The notes: generated by a model not told the origin, from the sequence alone. A stretch of 64,000 bases of DNA from Chelativorans petroleitrophicus (GCF_025398195.1 NZ_JAODNV010000004.1:62001-126000); one strand, 5' to 3'; positions 55,079-64,000 are shown, numbered from the stretch's first letter. Made by a program: numbers and translations.

Positions 55079-55894
55079 TCAGCTTGCGTGTTGCACTTCG
55101 CGGACCGTCTCCCCCGCACGCTTGCGCGAGCCGACGATCTCCCTCTTTATGGCGTTGGTGAGGTCGAAGACCTCTTTGGTGGCCATGATCTCCAGCGAGC
55201 GCGGTCGGGGGAACGGCACCTCGTACTCCGCCTGGACCCGGCCCGGCCGGGGCGACAGGACCACGACCCGGTCGGACAGGAAGATCGCTTCCTCTATGCT
55301 GTGGGTGATGAAGACGATCGTGGTGGGTGTATCGAGCCAGATTTCCTCTACCAGCCGGTTCATCTCCTCGCGGGTGAAGCTGTCGAGCGCGCCAAAAGGC
55401 TCGTCCATCAGAAGCACGGAGGGCTTCAGGGAAAGCGCGCGGACAATCGAGGCGCGCTGCTGCATGCCGCCTGAAAGCTCGCGCGGGTATTTGCCGCCGA
55501 AGCCTCCAAGGCCCACGCGATGGAGCAGATGGTCTATCCACTCGTTGTCGGGTGTCTGCCCCTTGATCTCGAAAGGAAAGCGGATATTGGCGTCAAGGTC
55601 CCGCCAGGGCAGGAGATTGGCTTCCTGAAACACGAGCCCGATGTCGGGATGCGGTCCCGTGAGCGCCTGCCCGTCGAGCAGGATTTCGCCCTGCGTCAGG
55701 CTGTGCAGGCCGGACATTGACCACAGCAGCGTGGTCTTGCCGCAGCCCGAGGGACCGACGACGGAGACGATCTCGTTTCTGCCGATCTCGAGATTGCAGC
55801 GGTCGAGGGCGAGAAGATCGCCCGACGCGGTGCGGTAGACCTTTGTTGCCGAACGGACAGCCAGCTTTACAGGCTTGGCATCGACTGCGTTCAT
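55079..55894 (-). CDS. ABC transporter ATP-binding protein, SsuB/TauB-like
   Basis: A 271-residue ATPase. Walker A GPSGCGKTTLLW, Q-loop QEANLLPW, signature LSGGMQQRASIVRAL, Walker B LLMDEPFGALDSF and switch His in FITHSIEEA are all present. It is the first gene of the minus-strand run, with the permease and binding protein behind it. Divergent from the RpiR regulator across 261 bp. Confidence 0.93.
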   Translation of the reverse strand: MNAVDAKPVKLAVRSATKVYRTASGDLLALDRCNLEIGRNEIVSVVGPSGCGKTTLLWSMSGLHSLTQGEILLDGQALTGPHPDIGLVFQEANLLPWRDLDANIRFPFEIKGQTPDNEWIDHLLHRVGLGGFGGKYPRELSGGMQQRASIVRALSLKPSVLLMDEPFGALDSFTREEMNRLVEEIWLDTPTTIVFITHSIEEAIFLSDRVVVLSPRPGRVQAEYEVPFPRPRSLEIMATKEVFDLTNAIKREIVGSRKRAGETVREVQHAS

Positions 55895-56155
55895 CTACCC
55901 CTCGAAGGTCACGGTGATCTGCGTCACCTTGTCGTACCGGGGCAGTCTGTGACTTTCCTACTATCCTGTCAAGGCGGCGCTTGGGGGATGGTCTTCGCCC
56001 TGCCCGTGACAGGACTGAAGCCCTTGCGTTTCCTGATTGCAGCCCCGCCTTGCAAAGCGTGTTGGTTTCTTACATAGTCATCAATCGCGGGCATGGCGGC
56101 TGACCGTCGCGGCGCCAGCGCGCGAAGCCCATGCGGCGAGCTGGAGGGGATCGGC
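55895..56155. promoter_or_regulatory. Divergent control region of the transporter cluster
   Basis: 261 bp between the ATPase and RpiR genes, transcribed in opposite directions. It should hold both promoters and an RpiR-type operator. I see no clean inverted repeat or strong -35/-10 pair; an in-frame start for RpiR at 56093 lies inside it but lacks a ribosome site. Confidence 0.5.
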
Positions 56156-57115
56156 ATGACGGGTGCCCGCGCAAATGCCGGGTCAGGGCCGGAGGAGACA
56201 GGAGCGGACGCTCCGCCCGTGGCTGCGCCCCGGCGCATTCCGGACATCATCTCCCAGATCAAGGATTTCTATCGCGATCTGCGCCCTTCCGAGCGGCGGG
56301 TGGCCGATGTGGTGCTCGAGGATGTGAAATTCGCGGTCGATGCGTCCAACGCCGCGCTTGCAAACCGCGCCAATGTGAGCGAGCCGACCGTAACGCGCTT
56401 CTGCCGGGCCATCGGGTGCGAGGGGGTGCGCGACTTCAAGCTGAAGCTCGCCCAGAGCCTCGTCGTCGGCGCTCTCTACCTTTCCATTCCCCGCGAGTCT
56501 CTCCAGCGCGAGGACAGCGGCCTGCCCTGCTGGAAAGCGGTTTTCGACGAAGCGCGCCGCGCGATCGACGAGGCGGAACATCAGATCGACCCTCAGCAGG
56601 TGCAGCAGGCGGCAAGCCTCATCGCGCAGGCCCGCCAAATCACCGTCTTCGGACTTGGTGGCAGTTCCTCCGCGCTGGCGCAGGAAACCCAGTACCGCCT
56701 GTTCCGCTATGGGCTCGCCGTCAGCGCGCACAGTGACCCGTATCTCATGCGTATGACGGCCTCCACCCTTGGCAAGGACGATGTGGTGATCGCGATTTCC
56801 GCCACGGGCCGCACGCCCGAAGTCATCGAGGCGGTGGAGCTTGCCCGGCACTATCGCGCGAAGGCCATCTGCATCACCGCGCCGGACACCAATCTGGCGC
56901 GCGCCTGCGATGTCGCCCTGTCGGTGGCGATCCCCGAATATCCGGACACGCTGAAGCCCACGGCCTCGCGCTTTGCCTTCCTGGCAGTGATAGACCTTCT
57001 GTCCTCAGCCGCCGCCTACAAGCTCGATACGCATGCGCGCGAAACGCTCAGGCGCATAAAGTACAATGTGCTGAGCCACCGCGGCGGGAAGGAACTGGAG
57101 CCACTCGGCGACTGA
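56156..57115 (+). CDS. MurR/RpiR family transcriptional regulator
   Basis: A 319-residue regulator. The N-terminal RpiR helix-turn-helix domain (residues 25-100) includes ERRVADVVLED and NVSEPTVTRFCRAIG. The C-terminal SIS domain (about 120-265) has VFGLGGSSSALAQE and ISATGRTPEVIEAVELA. SIS domains bind phosphosugars, so the effector is probably a phosphorylated sugar derivative, which would hint at the substrate class of the cluster. The ATG at 56156 follows GGAGGGG. The monooxygenase gene follows 34 bp downstream. Confidence 0.88.
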   Translation: MTGARANAGSGPEETGADAPPVAAPRRIPDIISQIKDFYRDLRPSERRVADVVLEDVKFAVDASNAALANRANVSEPTVTRFCRAIGCEGVRDFKLKLAQSLVVGALYLSIPRESLQREDSGLPCWKAVFDEARRAIDEAEHQIDPQQVQQAASLIAQARQITVFGLGGSSSALAQETQYRLFRYGLAVSAHSDPYLMRMTASTLGKDDVVIAISATGRTPEVIEAVELARHYRAKAICITAPDTNLARACDVALSVAIPEYPDTLKPTASRFAFLAVIDLLSSAAAYKLDTHARETLRRIKYNVLSHRGGKELEPLGD

Positions 57116-57149
57116 ACTGTGAGCAGAGGCAAAGAAAGAAGGGGAATCC

Positions 57150-58916
57150 ATGCTCGACAGATCACCCACCCAGCAGGCGGCCATCTGGCTTCACAGCTTC
57201 TCCGAGGCTCTGGAAAGCGGGAATGTGGCGGCAGTAAGCGCGCTGTTTCTTGAAGAGTGCTACTGGCGCGACCTTCTGACCTTCACCTGGAACATCAAGA
57301 CGATGGAGGGGCGCAGCGCCATCGAGGCGATGCTCTCGGCCACGCTTGCCCGCACGAAACCTTCCGACTGGCAGATCGCGGGCGAGGCGACAAGGGACGG
57401 CGATACGGTCGAAGCCTGGTTCACCTTCGAGACGGCCGTGGCGCGCGGCGAAGGCATCCTGCGGCTAACGGACGGGCGCTGCCGCACGATTCTCACTGCC
57501 ATGCGCGAGCTAAAGGGCCATGAGGAAAAACGGGGCCGCCGCAGGGCGCTCGGCGTGCGGCATGAAGCCGATCCGAACCGCGAAACCTGGCTGGAGGCGC
57601 GCCGGCGCGAGGAAGCCTCGCTCGGCTACAGCAAGCAGCCCTATTGCGTCATCATCGGCGGGGGGCAGGGCGGCATCGCGCTCGGCGCGAGGCTGAAGCA
57701 GCTTGGCGTTCCCACCATCATCCTGGAGAAGAACGCGAGGGCGGGCGATTCCTGGCGCAAGCGATACCGTTCCCTCGTGCTGCACGATCCCGTGTGGTAC
57801 GACCACATGCCCTACATCCCCTTTCCCGACAACTGGCCAGTCTTTACGCCCAAGGACAAGATGGGCGACTGGCTGGAAATGTATGCAAAGGTGATGGAGC
57901 TCAACTACTGGCCCTCCAGCCGATGCCGCCGCGCCTCCTATGACTCGGAACGCAAGGAATGGACGGTGGAGGTCGACCGGGGTGACGAGAGCGTGGTGCT
58001 AAAGCCCCGGCATCTCGTCTTCGCCACCGGCGCCTATGGCCCGCCGCGCGAAATCGAGCTGGCGGGCACTGAGGATTTTGCCGGCGAAATCCTGCATTCG
58101 AGCCGCTACAGCGACGGAACGCGCTTCAAGGGCAAGAACTGCGTCGTGGTCGGTGCCGCAAGCTCGGCCCATGACGTTGCCGTCGATCTGTGGGAGAGTG
58201 GTGCCAAGGTGACGATGGTGCAGCGCTCGCCCACCACCGTCGTCCAATCCGGCACGCTGATGGAGCTTGCCTTCGACATCTATTCGGAAGCGGCCATCGA
58301 ACGGGGCATCACCACCGAGATCGCGGACATGAAGGTGGCCTCGATGCCCTTCGCCCTTCTGCCGGAGACGCAGAAGCCGCTCTATGACAGGATCCGCGCG
58401 CGGGACGCTGATTTCTACGAGAAACTCGCGCAGGCCGGCTTCGCGCTTGATTTCGGTCCTGATGAGACCGGCCTCATGATGAAGGCCTATCGCACGGGTT
58501 CCGGCTATTACATCAATGTCGGCGCCTCCGATCTCATTATCAAGGGCGAGATTGCGGTCAAAAGCGGCACCGAGATCGAGAGGCTTACCCGCAACACGAT
58601 CAAGTTCCGCGACGGAAGCGAGATTCCGGCCGATGCCGTCATTGCGTGCACGGGTTATCATTCCATGCATGAAACGGTGGCCGAGATCGTCTCGCGCGAA
58701 GTGGCGGACCGGGTTGGTCCATGCTGGGGCCTTGGTTCGGGAACGCCCGGTGATCCCGGCCCTTGGCAGGGCGAGCTGCGCAATATGTGGAAGCCCACCG
58801 CACAGGAAGCGCTCTGGTTCCACGGCGGCAACCTCGCCCTTTCGCGCTTCTATTCGAAATTCGTTGCGCTGCAGCTCAAGGCGCGGATGGAAGGCATCGA
58901 AACGCCGGTCTATTAA
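57150..58916 (+). CDS. NTF2-like domain fused to flavin-containing monooxygenase
   Basis: A 588-residue protein. Residues 1-130 look like a SnoaL/NTF2-like barrel (SALFLEECYWRDLLTFTWN, IEAMLSATLA). From about residue 165 a flavoprotein follows: FAD motif IIGGGQGGIALGARL, the FMO identifying sequence FAGEILHSSRY (F-x-G-x3-H-x3-Y) near residue 310, and NADPH motif VVGAASSAHDVA near 335. The order matches class B flavin monooxygenases, which insert one oxygen into N, S or carbonyl compounds. It is coupled to the RpiR regulator and faces the transporter run, so it likely oxidises the imported compound. Substrate unknown. Confidence 0.85.
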   Translation: MLDRSPTQQAAIWLHSFSEALESGNVAAVSALFLEECYWRDLLTFTWNIKTMEGRSAIEAMLSATLARTKPSDWQIAGEATRDGDTVEAWFTFETAVARGEGILRLTDGRCRTILTAMRELKGHEEKRGRRRALGVRHEADPNRETWLEARRREEASLGYSKQPYCVIIGGGQGGIALGARLKQLGVPTIILEKNARAGDSWRKRYRSLVLHDPVWYDHMPYIPFPDNWPVFTPKDKMGDWLEMYAKVMELNYWPSSRCRRASYDSERKEWTVEVDRGDESVVLKPRHLVFATGAYGPPREIELAGTEDFAGEILHSSRYSDGTRFKGKNCVVVGAASSAHDVAVDLWESGAKVTMVQRSPTTVVQSGTLMELAFDIYSEAAIERGITTEIADMKVASMPFALLPETQKPLYDRIRARDADFYEKLAQAGFALDFGPDETGLMMKAYRTGSGYYINVGASDLIIKGEIAVKSGTEIERLTRNTIKFRDGSEIPADAVIACTGYHSMHETVAEIVSREVADRVGPCWGLGSGTPGDPGPWQGELRNMWKPTAQEALWFHGGNLALSRFYSKFVALQLKARMEGIETPVY

Positions 58917-58925
58917 CCGGTATTG

Positions 58926-58946
58926 GGCCGGCTAAGCGGACCGGCC
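58926..58946. terminator. Hairpin between convergent FMO and arfB genes
   Basis: GGCCGG / CCGGCC (6 bp, 9-nt loop) in the 30-bp gap between converging genes; TTAA follows on the plus side. Weak but well placed. Confidence 0.35.
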
Positions 58947-59381
58947 TTAATCGAGCTTGAGCTTGCCGCGCAGTTTCTTGGTTGATGAACGCTCCGCCTT
59001 TTCCTTGAGCCGCTTTTCGACCGCCGCGCGCGACGGCTTGGTCTTCTTGCGCGGCCGGGGCGGAGGCTCTGATGCCCGGCGCAGAAGCTCGGTGAGCCGG
59101 GCGCGGGCGTCGGCGCGGTTCTGTTCCTGCGTGCGATAGCGGGCCGCCTCGATGATGATGTGCCCGTCCTTGGTGGCGCGGCTGCCGGCAAGCTTCAGCG
59201 CGCGCTCGCGGACGCGCTCGGGCAGGTGGCGCGCATGGGCGGCGTCAAAGCGAAGCTGCACCGCCGTCGCCACCTTGTTCACATTCTGGCCGCCCGGGCC
59301 GGAGGCGCGGATGAACTGCTCCTCCAGCTCGTCCTCCTCGACGAAAATGCCCGGGCGGATGTCGAGACCGCCGCTGCTCAT
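58947..59381 (-). CDS. arfB: Alternative ribosome-rescue factor ArfB (YaeJ)
   Basis: A 144-residue peptidyl-tRNA hydrolase. The GGQ motif is at residues 30-32 (SGPGGQNVNKVATAVQLRF) and the C-terminal tail is strongly basic (KKTKPSRAAVEKRLKEKAER), which enters the empty mRNA channel of stalled ribosomes. It releases nascent chains on non-stop complexes independently of stop codons. It lacks the release-factor decoding domains, as expected. Monocistronic. Confidence 0.94.
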   Translation of the reverse strand: MSSGGLDIRPGIFVEEDELEEQFIRASGPGGQNVNKVATAVQLRFDAAHARHLPERVRERALKLAGSRATKDGHIIIEAARYRTQEQNRADARARLTELLRRASEPPPRPRKKTKPSRAAVEKRLKEKAERSSTKKLRGKLKLD

Positions 59382-59519
59382 GCGGCATCTCCCCGAATGC
59401 GCGGCTTCCTTTTTGCCCTTCTATGTTCAACTTCGGTTCGATGCCAAGGAGGAAATGGCGCTTAACGCAAAGGGTTGTCGTTCGCTAAAGCCACACAATG
59501 TGAGCCATATGCATGAAAA

Positions 59520-59547
59520 GAGCGGGCGAACAATGTTCGCCCCGCTC
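59520..59547 (-). terminator. Intrinsic terminator of pckA
   Basis: Stem GAGCGGGCGAAC / GTTCGCCCCGCTC with one bulged base and a 3-nt loop, 19 bp past the pckA stop. On the minus strand it is followed by TTTTC. Confidence 0.8.
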
Positions 59548-59566
59548 CTGTGCGCTGATGCTGATC

Positions 59567-61177
59567 CTACTCCGCCGCCTGGCGGAGCTGCGGAGAAGCG
59601 TTCAGCACATCGGCTTCGACATGGGCTTCGAACTTCGCGAAGTTCTCGACAAACATGCCCACGAGGCGGCTCGCCTGGGCGTCATAGGCGGCCCGGTCGG
59701 CCCAGGTGGCGCGCGGATCGAGGATGGCCGCGTCAATGCCGGGCACATTCACCGGAACGGCGAAGCCGAAATTCGGGTCCGTGCGGAACTGTGCCTCGCG
59801 CAGCGAGCCGTCGAGGGCGGCTGCGAGCAGCCCGCGCGTCACCCTGATCGGCATGCGGTGGCCGACGCCATAGGCGCCGCCCGTCCAGCCCGTGTTGACG
59901 AGCCAGCAATCCACATTGTGCCGGGCGATGAGATCCCGCAGGAAATTGCCGTAGACGGAGGGGTGGCGCGGCATGAAAGGCGCGCCGAAGCAGGTGGAGA
60001 AGGTGGCTTCGGGCTCGACCACGCCCTTTTCCGTCCCCGCCACCTTCGCCGTGTAGCCCGAAAGGAAATGATACATCGCCTGCGCCGGTGTGAGCTTGGC
60101 GATCGGCGGCATGACGCCGAAGGCGTCCGCCGTCAGCATGATGATGTTTTTCGGTTGGCCAGCGCGACCGGTCTTGCTGGCATTGGGGATGAAGTGCAGC
60201 GGGTAGGCGCAGCGCGTGTTCTCCGTCCGGCTGCCGTCGTGGAAGTCCGGCACACGATTTTCATCGAGCACCACATTTTCGAGCACCGTGCCGAAACGCT
60301 CGGTGGCGGCGTAGATTTCCGGCTCGGCCTCGCGGCTGAGCTTGATGGTCTTCGCATAGCAGCCGCCTTCGAAATTGAAGATGCCGTGCGGTCCCCAGCC
60401 ATGCTCGTCGTCACCGATGAGCGTGCGCGAGGCGTCGGCCGAAAGCGTGGTCTTGCCCGTGCCCGAAAGGCCGAAGAAGAGTGCCACGTCACCTTGAGCC
60501 CCCGCATTGGCCGAGCAGTGCATGGGCATGACACCGCGGGCGGGCAGCAGGTAGTTAAGAACGGTGAAGACCGATTTCTTCATCTCGCCCGCGTAGGACG
60601 TGCCGCCGATGAGCACGATCATGCGTGTGAGATCGATGGCGATCACCGTCTCGCTGCGGCAGCCGTGGCGTGCCGGATCCGCCCGGAAGGAGGGCAGATC
60701 GATGATCGTCATGCGCGGCTCGAAAGTCGCCAGCGCTTCGCGCGACGGCCGGATGAGGAGATTGCGGATGAAGAGCGAATGCCAGGCATATTCGGTAACG
60801 ACGCGCACTGACAGCGCATGGTCGGGATCGGCGCCGCCCACGAGATCCTGCACGAAGAGGTCTCGCCCTTTCACGTGGTGCAGAAAGTCGGCGAGCAGGC
60901 GGTCGAACGCCTCCCGCGCCATGGCCTTGTTGTTGTCCCACCAGATCGTGCCTTCGGTCTCGGCGTCGCGAACGATGAATTTGTCCTTGGGCGAACGGCC
61001 CGTATGCTGGCCCGTCTCGGCGGTCAGCGCCCCGTGAGCCGAAAGCTGCGCCTCGCCGCGCCGGACCGCCTCCTCGTAAAGCTGCGGTTCGAGCAGGTTA
61101 AAATAGACGGTCCCCGCAGTCTGCACGCCGATCTTATCGATGCCAATTGCGGGATTGCGGAGGCCGGACTCGTTCAT
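59567..61177 (-). CDS. pckA: Phosphoenolpyruvate carboxykinase (ATP)
   Basis: A 536-residue enzyme converting oxaloacetate to PEP with ATP, the entry step of gluconeogenesis. The P-loop is [13 protein letters not shown], the Mn site includes [10 protein letters not shown] (upstream His) and [11 protein letters not shown], and [12 protein letters not shown] ends the nucleotide pocket. The ATG at 61177 ([10 protein letters not shown]) is usual. It is divergent from chvI by 364 bp; this pairing is classic in Agrobacterium and Sinorhizobium. Confidence 0.96.
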   Translation of the reverse strand: MNESGLRNPAIGIDKIGVQTAGTVYFNLLEPQLYEEAVRRGEAQLSAHGALTAETGQHTGRSPKDKFIVRDAETEGTIWWDNNKAMAREAFDRLLADFLHHVKGRDLFVQDLVGGADPDHALSVRVVTEYAWHSLFIRNLLIRPSREALATFEPRMTIIDLPSFRADPARHGCRSETVIAIDLTRMIVLIGGTSYAGEMKKSVFTVLNYLLPARGVMPMHCSANAGAQGDVALFFGLSGTGKTTLSADASRTLIGDDEHGWGPHGIFNFEGGCYAKTIKLSREAEPEIYAATERFGTVLENVVLDENRVPDFHDGSRTENTRCAYPLHFIPNASKTGRAGQPKNIIMLTADAFGVMPPIAKLTPAQAMYHFLSGYTAKVAGTEKGVVEPEATFSTCFGAPFMPRHPSVYGNFLRDLIARHNVDCWLVNTGWTGGAYGVGHRMPIRVTRGLLAAALDGSLREAQFRTDPNFGFAVPVNVPGIDAAILDPRATWADRAAYDAQASRLVGMFVENFAKFEAHVEADVLNASPQLRQAAE

Positions 61178-61284
61178 GGGATCACTTTTCGACTCGCGTT
61201 GATGGAAAACGGCGGAAGGCCGGATGAGCACGGCCGCATAGAGCGTCCGTAGCCTGTCTGAAGCAGAAAAACCAAGTGATTTCA

Positions 61285-61335
61285 AATCATTAATCGATTT
61301 AAAAAATTTAAGCGCCGGCTAAATCGTTTAAATGA
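61285..61335. promoter_or_regulatory. AT-rich operator-like region upstream of pckA
   Basis: Two similar AT-rich elements with a central CG lie about 30 bp apart: TTAATCGATTTAA (61290-61302) and TAAATCGTTTAAA (61320-61332). They resemble LacI-type half-site pairs. In rhizobia pckA is controlled by the LacI-family PckR; I infer these as candidate PckR sites. They also lie upstream of chvI. Confidence 0.4.
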
Positions 61336-61541
61336 TAGAGGGTCGGCGTACGGCGGTGCCGACGTTCTGATTGCAAGAAGAAGAAGCGACAATCCCGCGT
61401 TGCGTGAAACCGTCGCACCGGGCCGGTGCTGGTGACTTGATCGGGAGAATGTGCCACATTTTGTACCCAATTTGTCCTGCTACTGCGCGCAACGCTTGCT
61501 GCAGGAAGGGACGTCTGCCGATGATGAGGGAGCCTCCAGAC

Positions 61542-62243
61542 ATGGCGACAATCGCGCTTGTTGATGACGACCGCAATATTCTGACGTCCGTCTCAATCGC
61601 GCTGGAATCCGAAGGCTACCGCGTGGAGACTTACACGGACGGGGCATCGGCGCTGGAAGGATTGACCGCGAGGCCCCCGAATCTGGCCATTCTCGACATC
61701 AAGATGCCGCGCATGGACGGCATGGAGCTTTTGCGCCGGCTGCGCCAGAAGAGCGACGTTCCGGTGATCTTCCTGACGTCGAAGGACGATGAGATCGACG
61801 AACTCTTCGGTCTCAAGATGGGCGCGGACGATTTCGTGAGAAAACCGTTTTCTCAGCGGTTGTTGGTGGAGCGTGTGCGCGCCGTGCTGCGCCGGGCGAG
61901 CAGCCGCGACAGCGGCGCGAAGGCGGCGGACAAGCAATCGCGCTCGCTGGAACGCGGCCATCTGGTGATGGACCAGGAACGCCACACCTGCACCTGGAAA
62001 GGCGAGCCGGTGACTCTGACCGTCACCGAGTTTCTGATCTTGCATGCGCTGGCGCAGCGCCCCGGCGTGGTGAAAAGCCGTGACGCGCTGATGGATTCGG
62101 CTTATGACGAACAGGTCTATGTCGACGACCGGACGATCGACAGCCACATCAAGCGGCTGCGCAAGAAGTTCAAGGCGGTCGACCCCGAGTTCGACATGAT
62201 CGAGACCCTCTATGGAGTCGGCTATCGGTTCCGCGAGGTGTAG
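61542..62243 (+). CDS. chvI: Two-component response regulator ChvI
   Basis: A 233-residue OmpR-type regulator. Receiver: acidic pocket D8-D10, phospho-Asp D52 ([11 protein letters not shown]), K101. Winged helix from about 140 with [18 protein letters not shown]. Near-identical opening to recalled rhizobial ChvI ([20 protein letters not shown]). It is the acid- and envelope-stress regulator controlled by ChvG and periplasmic ExoR. The ATG at 61542 has GAGGGAG upstream. chvG begins 12 bp downstream. Confidence 0.95.
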   Translation: MATIALVDDDRNILTSVSIALESEGYRVETYTDGASALEGLTARPPNLAILDIKMPRMDGMELLRRLRQKSDVPVIFLTSKDDEIDELFGLKMGADDFVRKPFSQRLLVERVRAVLRRASSRDSGAKAADKQSRSLERGHLVMDQERHTCTWKGEPVTLTVTEFLILHALAQRPGVVKSRDALMDSAYDEQVYVDDRTIDSHIKRLRKKFKAVDPEFDMIETLYGVGYRFREV

Positions 62244-62255
62244 CGAATTGGCTGA

Positions 62256-64000
62256 ATGGTCATAGAGGCACAAGAAAAGCGCATATCCTCGTTCCAGGGC
62301 GGGTCCGCGCGAGCGGCCGGCGCTTCCCGGCTGCTCGGACGGTTGGCCGTTCCCGTCCGCCGCGTGCTCGGGCACTACATGTTCTCCAGCCTGACGCGGC
62401 GCATCCTCATTCTAAACTTCGCCGCCATCAGCGTGCTCGTGATCGGCGTCCTCTATATCAACCAGTTCCGTGACGCGCTTATCGACGCGCAGATCGAGAG
62501 TCTCAGGACGCAGGGGCAGATCATCGCGGGCGCCATCGCCGCCTCCGCGACGGTGGAGACCGACTCCATCATGATCGATCCGGAGAAGCTTCTGGAGCTG
62601 CAGGCGGGCGAGAGCCTGCCGCCACGCACCGATCAGCTGGAAAGCCTGCGCTTTCCCATCAATCCCGAGATCGTCGCCCCGCTGCTCAGGCGCCTGATCA
62701 CGCCCGGCAAGACGCGTGCGCGCATCTACGACCGCGACGCCAACCTGCTGCTCGACTCGCGCCATCTTTATTCGCGCGGGCAGGTGCTGCGATACGACCT
62801 GCCGACCATCGGCGATGAGAAAGAGAGCTTTTTCGAACAGCTTAAGAAGCGCTTAACGGCGTTCTTCCAGAGCAGCGATTTGCCAATCGACAAGGAGCAG
62901 CCGGGCGGCAGCGGCCTTGCCTACGAAGAAGTCATGACCGCCCTGAACGACGGCAGGACCGAGGTGGCGCGCCGGCGCAGTGAGCAGGGCGAGTACATCA
63001 TCTCCGTGGCCGTTCCCATCCAGCGTTTCCGCGCCGTTCTTGGTGCGCTGCAGCTTTCCACCCAAGGCGATATCGACCGCATCATCGCCGAGGAGCGGCT
63101 GGCGATCCTGCGCGTCTTCGGCGTTGCCGCGGCTGTCACGGCCGTTCTGTCGCTTCTGCTTGCCTCCACAATCGCAAATCCGCTGCGGCGGCTGGCGGCG
63201 GCGGCCATCCGCGTGCGCCGGGGCGTGCGCACGCGCGAGGAGATTCCCGACTTTTCGCACCGCCAGGACGAGATCGGCAATCTTTCCATCGCGCTGCGCG
63301 ACATGACCAAAGCGCTCTACGCGCGCATCGACGCCATCGAAAGCTTTGCCGCTGATGTCGCGCATGAGCTGAAAAATCCGCTCACCTCCCTGGGCAGCGC
63401 CGTGGAGACACTGCCGCTTGCGAAGGATCAGAAGTCGCGCGACCGGCTGATGGAGGTGATCCAGCACGACGTGCGCCGGCTAGACCGGCTGATTACCGAC
63501 ATTTCGGATGCCTCACGCCTCGATGCGGAGTTCGTGCGGGAAGACGCCGAGCCGGTCGATCTGAAGAAGCTCGTGGGCGACATCGTAGCCGCTGCGCGCG
63601 ACCTGGGCAGCAGAAAGAAGGTCAATATCGAGTTTGTTACTGAGGGCAAGCCAGACCAGAACTTCATCGTTCAGGGCCATGACCTGAGGCTTGGTCAGGT
63701 CCTCACCAACCTGATCGAGAATGCACGTTCCTTCGTGCCGGAAGGGGAGGGGCACATAAAACTGACGCTGTCGCGGTCCGGCCTCCGCATTCTGCTCACC
63801 GTGGACGATAACGGCCCCGGCATCCGCGCTGACGATATCGAGCGGATCTTCGAACGGTTCTATACGGACCGGCCTGCTGGCGAAGCGTTCGGCCAGAACT
63901 CCGGGCTGGGCCTGTCGATCAGCCGGCAGATCGTCGAGGCCCATGGCGGTACGCTGACGGCGGAGAACATTCCCGGCACCAAGCCCGGCGAGGTGCGGGG
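62256..64000 (+). CDS. chvG: Sensor histidine kinase ChvG, 3' end beyond the window
   Basis: The frame stays open from ATG 62256 to the right edge (581 codons seen). Two membrane helices flank a periplasmic sensor: TM1 near residues 50-68 and TM2 near 285-310. A HAMP segment precedes the H-box ADVAHELKNPLTSLG with H370. The N-box (LIENARSFV), G1 (DDNGPGI) and G2 (NSGLGLSISRQIVEAHGG) are present, so only the extreme C-terminus is missing. It phosphorylates ChvI; in rhizobia its periplasmic part is repressed by ExoR. Confidence 0.95.
   Translation, partial: MVIEAQEKRISSFQGGSARAAGASRLLGRLAVPVRRVLGHYMFSSLTRRILILNFAAISVLVIGVLYINQFRDALIDAQIESLRTQGQIIAGAIAASATVETDSIMIDPEKLLELQAGESLPPRTDQLESLRFPINPEIVAPLLRRLITPGKTRARIYDRDANLLLDSRHLYSRGQVLRYDLPTIGDEKESFFEQLKKRLTAFFQSSDLPIDKEQPGGSGLAYEEVMTALNDGRTEVARRRSEQGEYIISVAVPIQRFRAVLGALQLSTQGDIDRIIAEERLAILRVFGVAAAVTAVLSLLLASTIANPLRRLAAAAIRVRRGVRTREEIPDFSHRQDEIGNLSIALRDMTKALYARIDAIESFAADVAHELKNPLTSLGSAVETLPLAKDQKSRDRLMEVIQHDVRRLDRLITDISDASRLDAEFVREDAEPVDLKKLVGDIVAAARDLGSRKKVNIEFVTEGKPDQNFIVQGHDLRLGQVLTNLIENARSFVPEGEGHIKLTLSRSGLRILLTVDDNGPGIRADDIERIFERFYTDRPAGEAFGQNSGLGLSISRQIVEAHGGTLTAENIPGTKPGEVR

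Noticed and set aside
1-64000. tRNA, rRNA, CRISPR arrays, prophage and complete insertion sequences
   Set aside because: I looked for T-loop-like GGTTCGAATCC runs, regular direct repeats, integrases and transposases and saw none. A covariance search could still find small RNAs I cannot see.

Overview
The window is about 64 kb of GC-rich alphaproteobacterial chromosome. Gene content and order point to the Hyphomicrobiales (Rhizobiales), most like Phyllobacteriaceae (Mesorhizobium, Chelativorans, Nitratireductor and relatives). The evidence is ChvI/ChvG beside pckA, a hemE-ppsR-maf-aroE-coaE-dnaQ order with secB convergent, parA/parB-rsmG-mnmG-mnmE-rho, a CenR-like regulator, a 1587-residue NAD-glutamate dehydrogenase, and IalB, DUF1402 and FxsA proteins. 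The genus assignment is an inference from recalled gene order.

Layout. 1-10.4 kb holds small housekeeping and metabolic genes: RNA phosphodiesterase end, tyrosine phosphatase, pterin dehydratase, IalB, an MFS carrier, quinone oxidoreductase, NudC, a fused Gfo/Idh-aldo/keto reductase and carbonic anhydrase, with about 0.8 kb of decayed sequence at 8.9-9.7 kb. 10.5-20.4 kb carries an MFS carrier, the large glutamate dehydrogenase, an L,D-transpeptidase, the CenR-like regulator with a cyclic-nucleotide-binding partner, rpmF and mtgA. 20.4-25.9 kb is more accessory: a prenyl synthase, a PPi-type phosphofructokinase, a ROK kinase and a D-threonine aldolase-like enzyme, plus two broken genes (a LysR regulator with its middle deleted, and a frameshifted ORF after mtgA).

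26.3-41.9 kb is the origin region. parB, parA, rsmG, mnmG and mnmE run on the minus strand and carry four parS-type 16-mers. rho, hemJ and hemE follow toward a 372-bp hemE-ppsR gap that I call the chromosomal replication origin: it has an AT-rich edge, five GANTC sites in 50 bp and DnaA-box-like 9-mers. Genes on both flanks are transcribed away from it. ppsR, maf, aroE, coaE and dnaQ run rightward, and secB and fxsA face them.

42.6-51.6 kb holds envelope and proteostasis genes (timA, mltA, smr, an XRE regulator, DUF1402, hslV-GNAT-hslU) and hisB-DUF2628-hisH-hisA. The his run stops at hisA. The next 7 kb (51.8-58.9 kb) is a self-contained, divergently arranged cluster: a sulfonate/nitrate-type ABC transporter and a Gfo/Idh dehydrogenase on one strand, and an RpiR/SIS regulator and an NTF2-like/flavin monooxygenase fusion on the other. 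I read it as an inserted uptake-and-catabolism system of unknown substrate, and it is the best candidate here for undescribed biology. The usual backbone resumes with arfB, pckA, chvI and chvG, the last cut by the window edge.

I saw no rRNA, tRNA, CRISPR array or complete insertion sequence.
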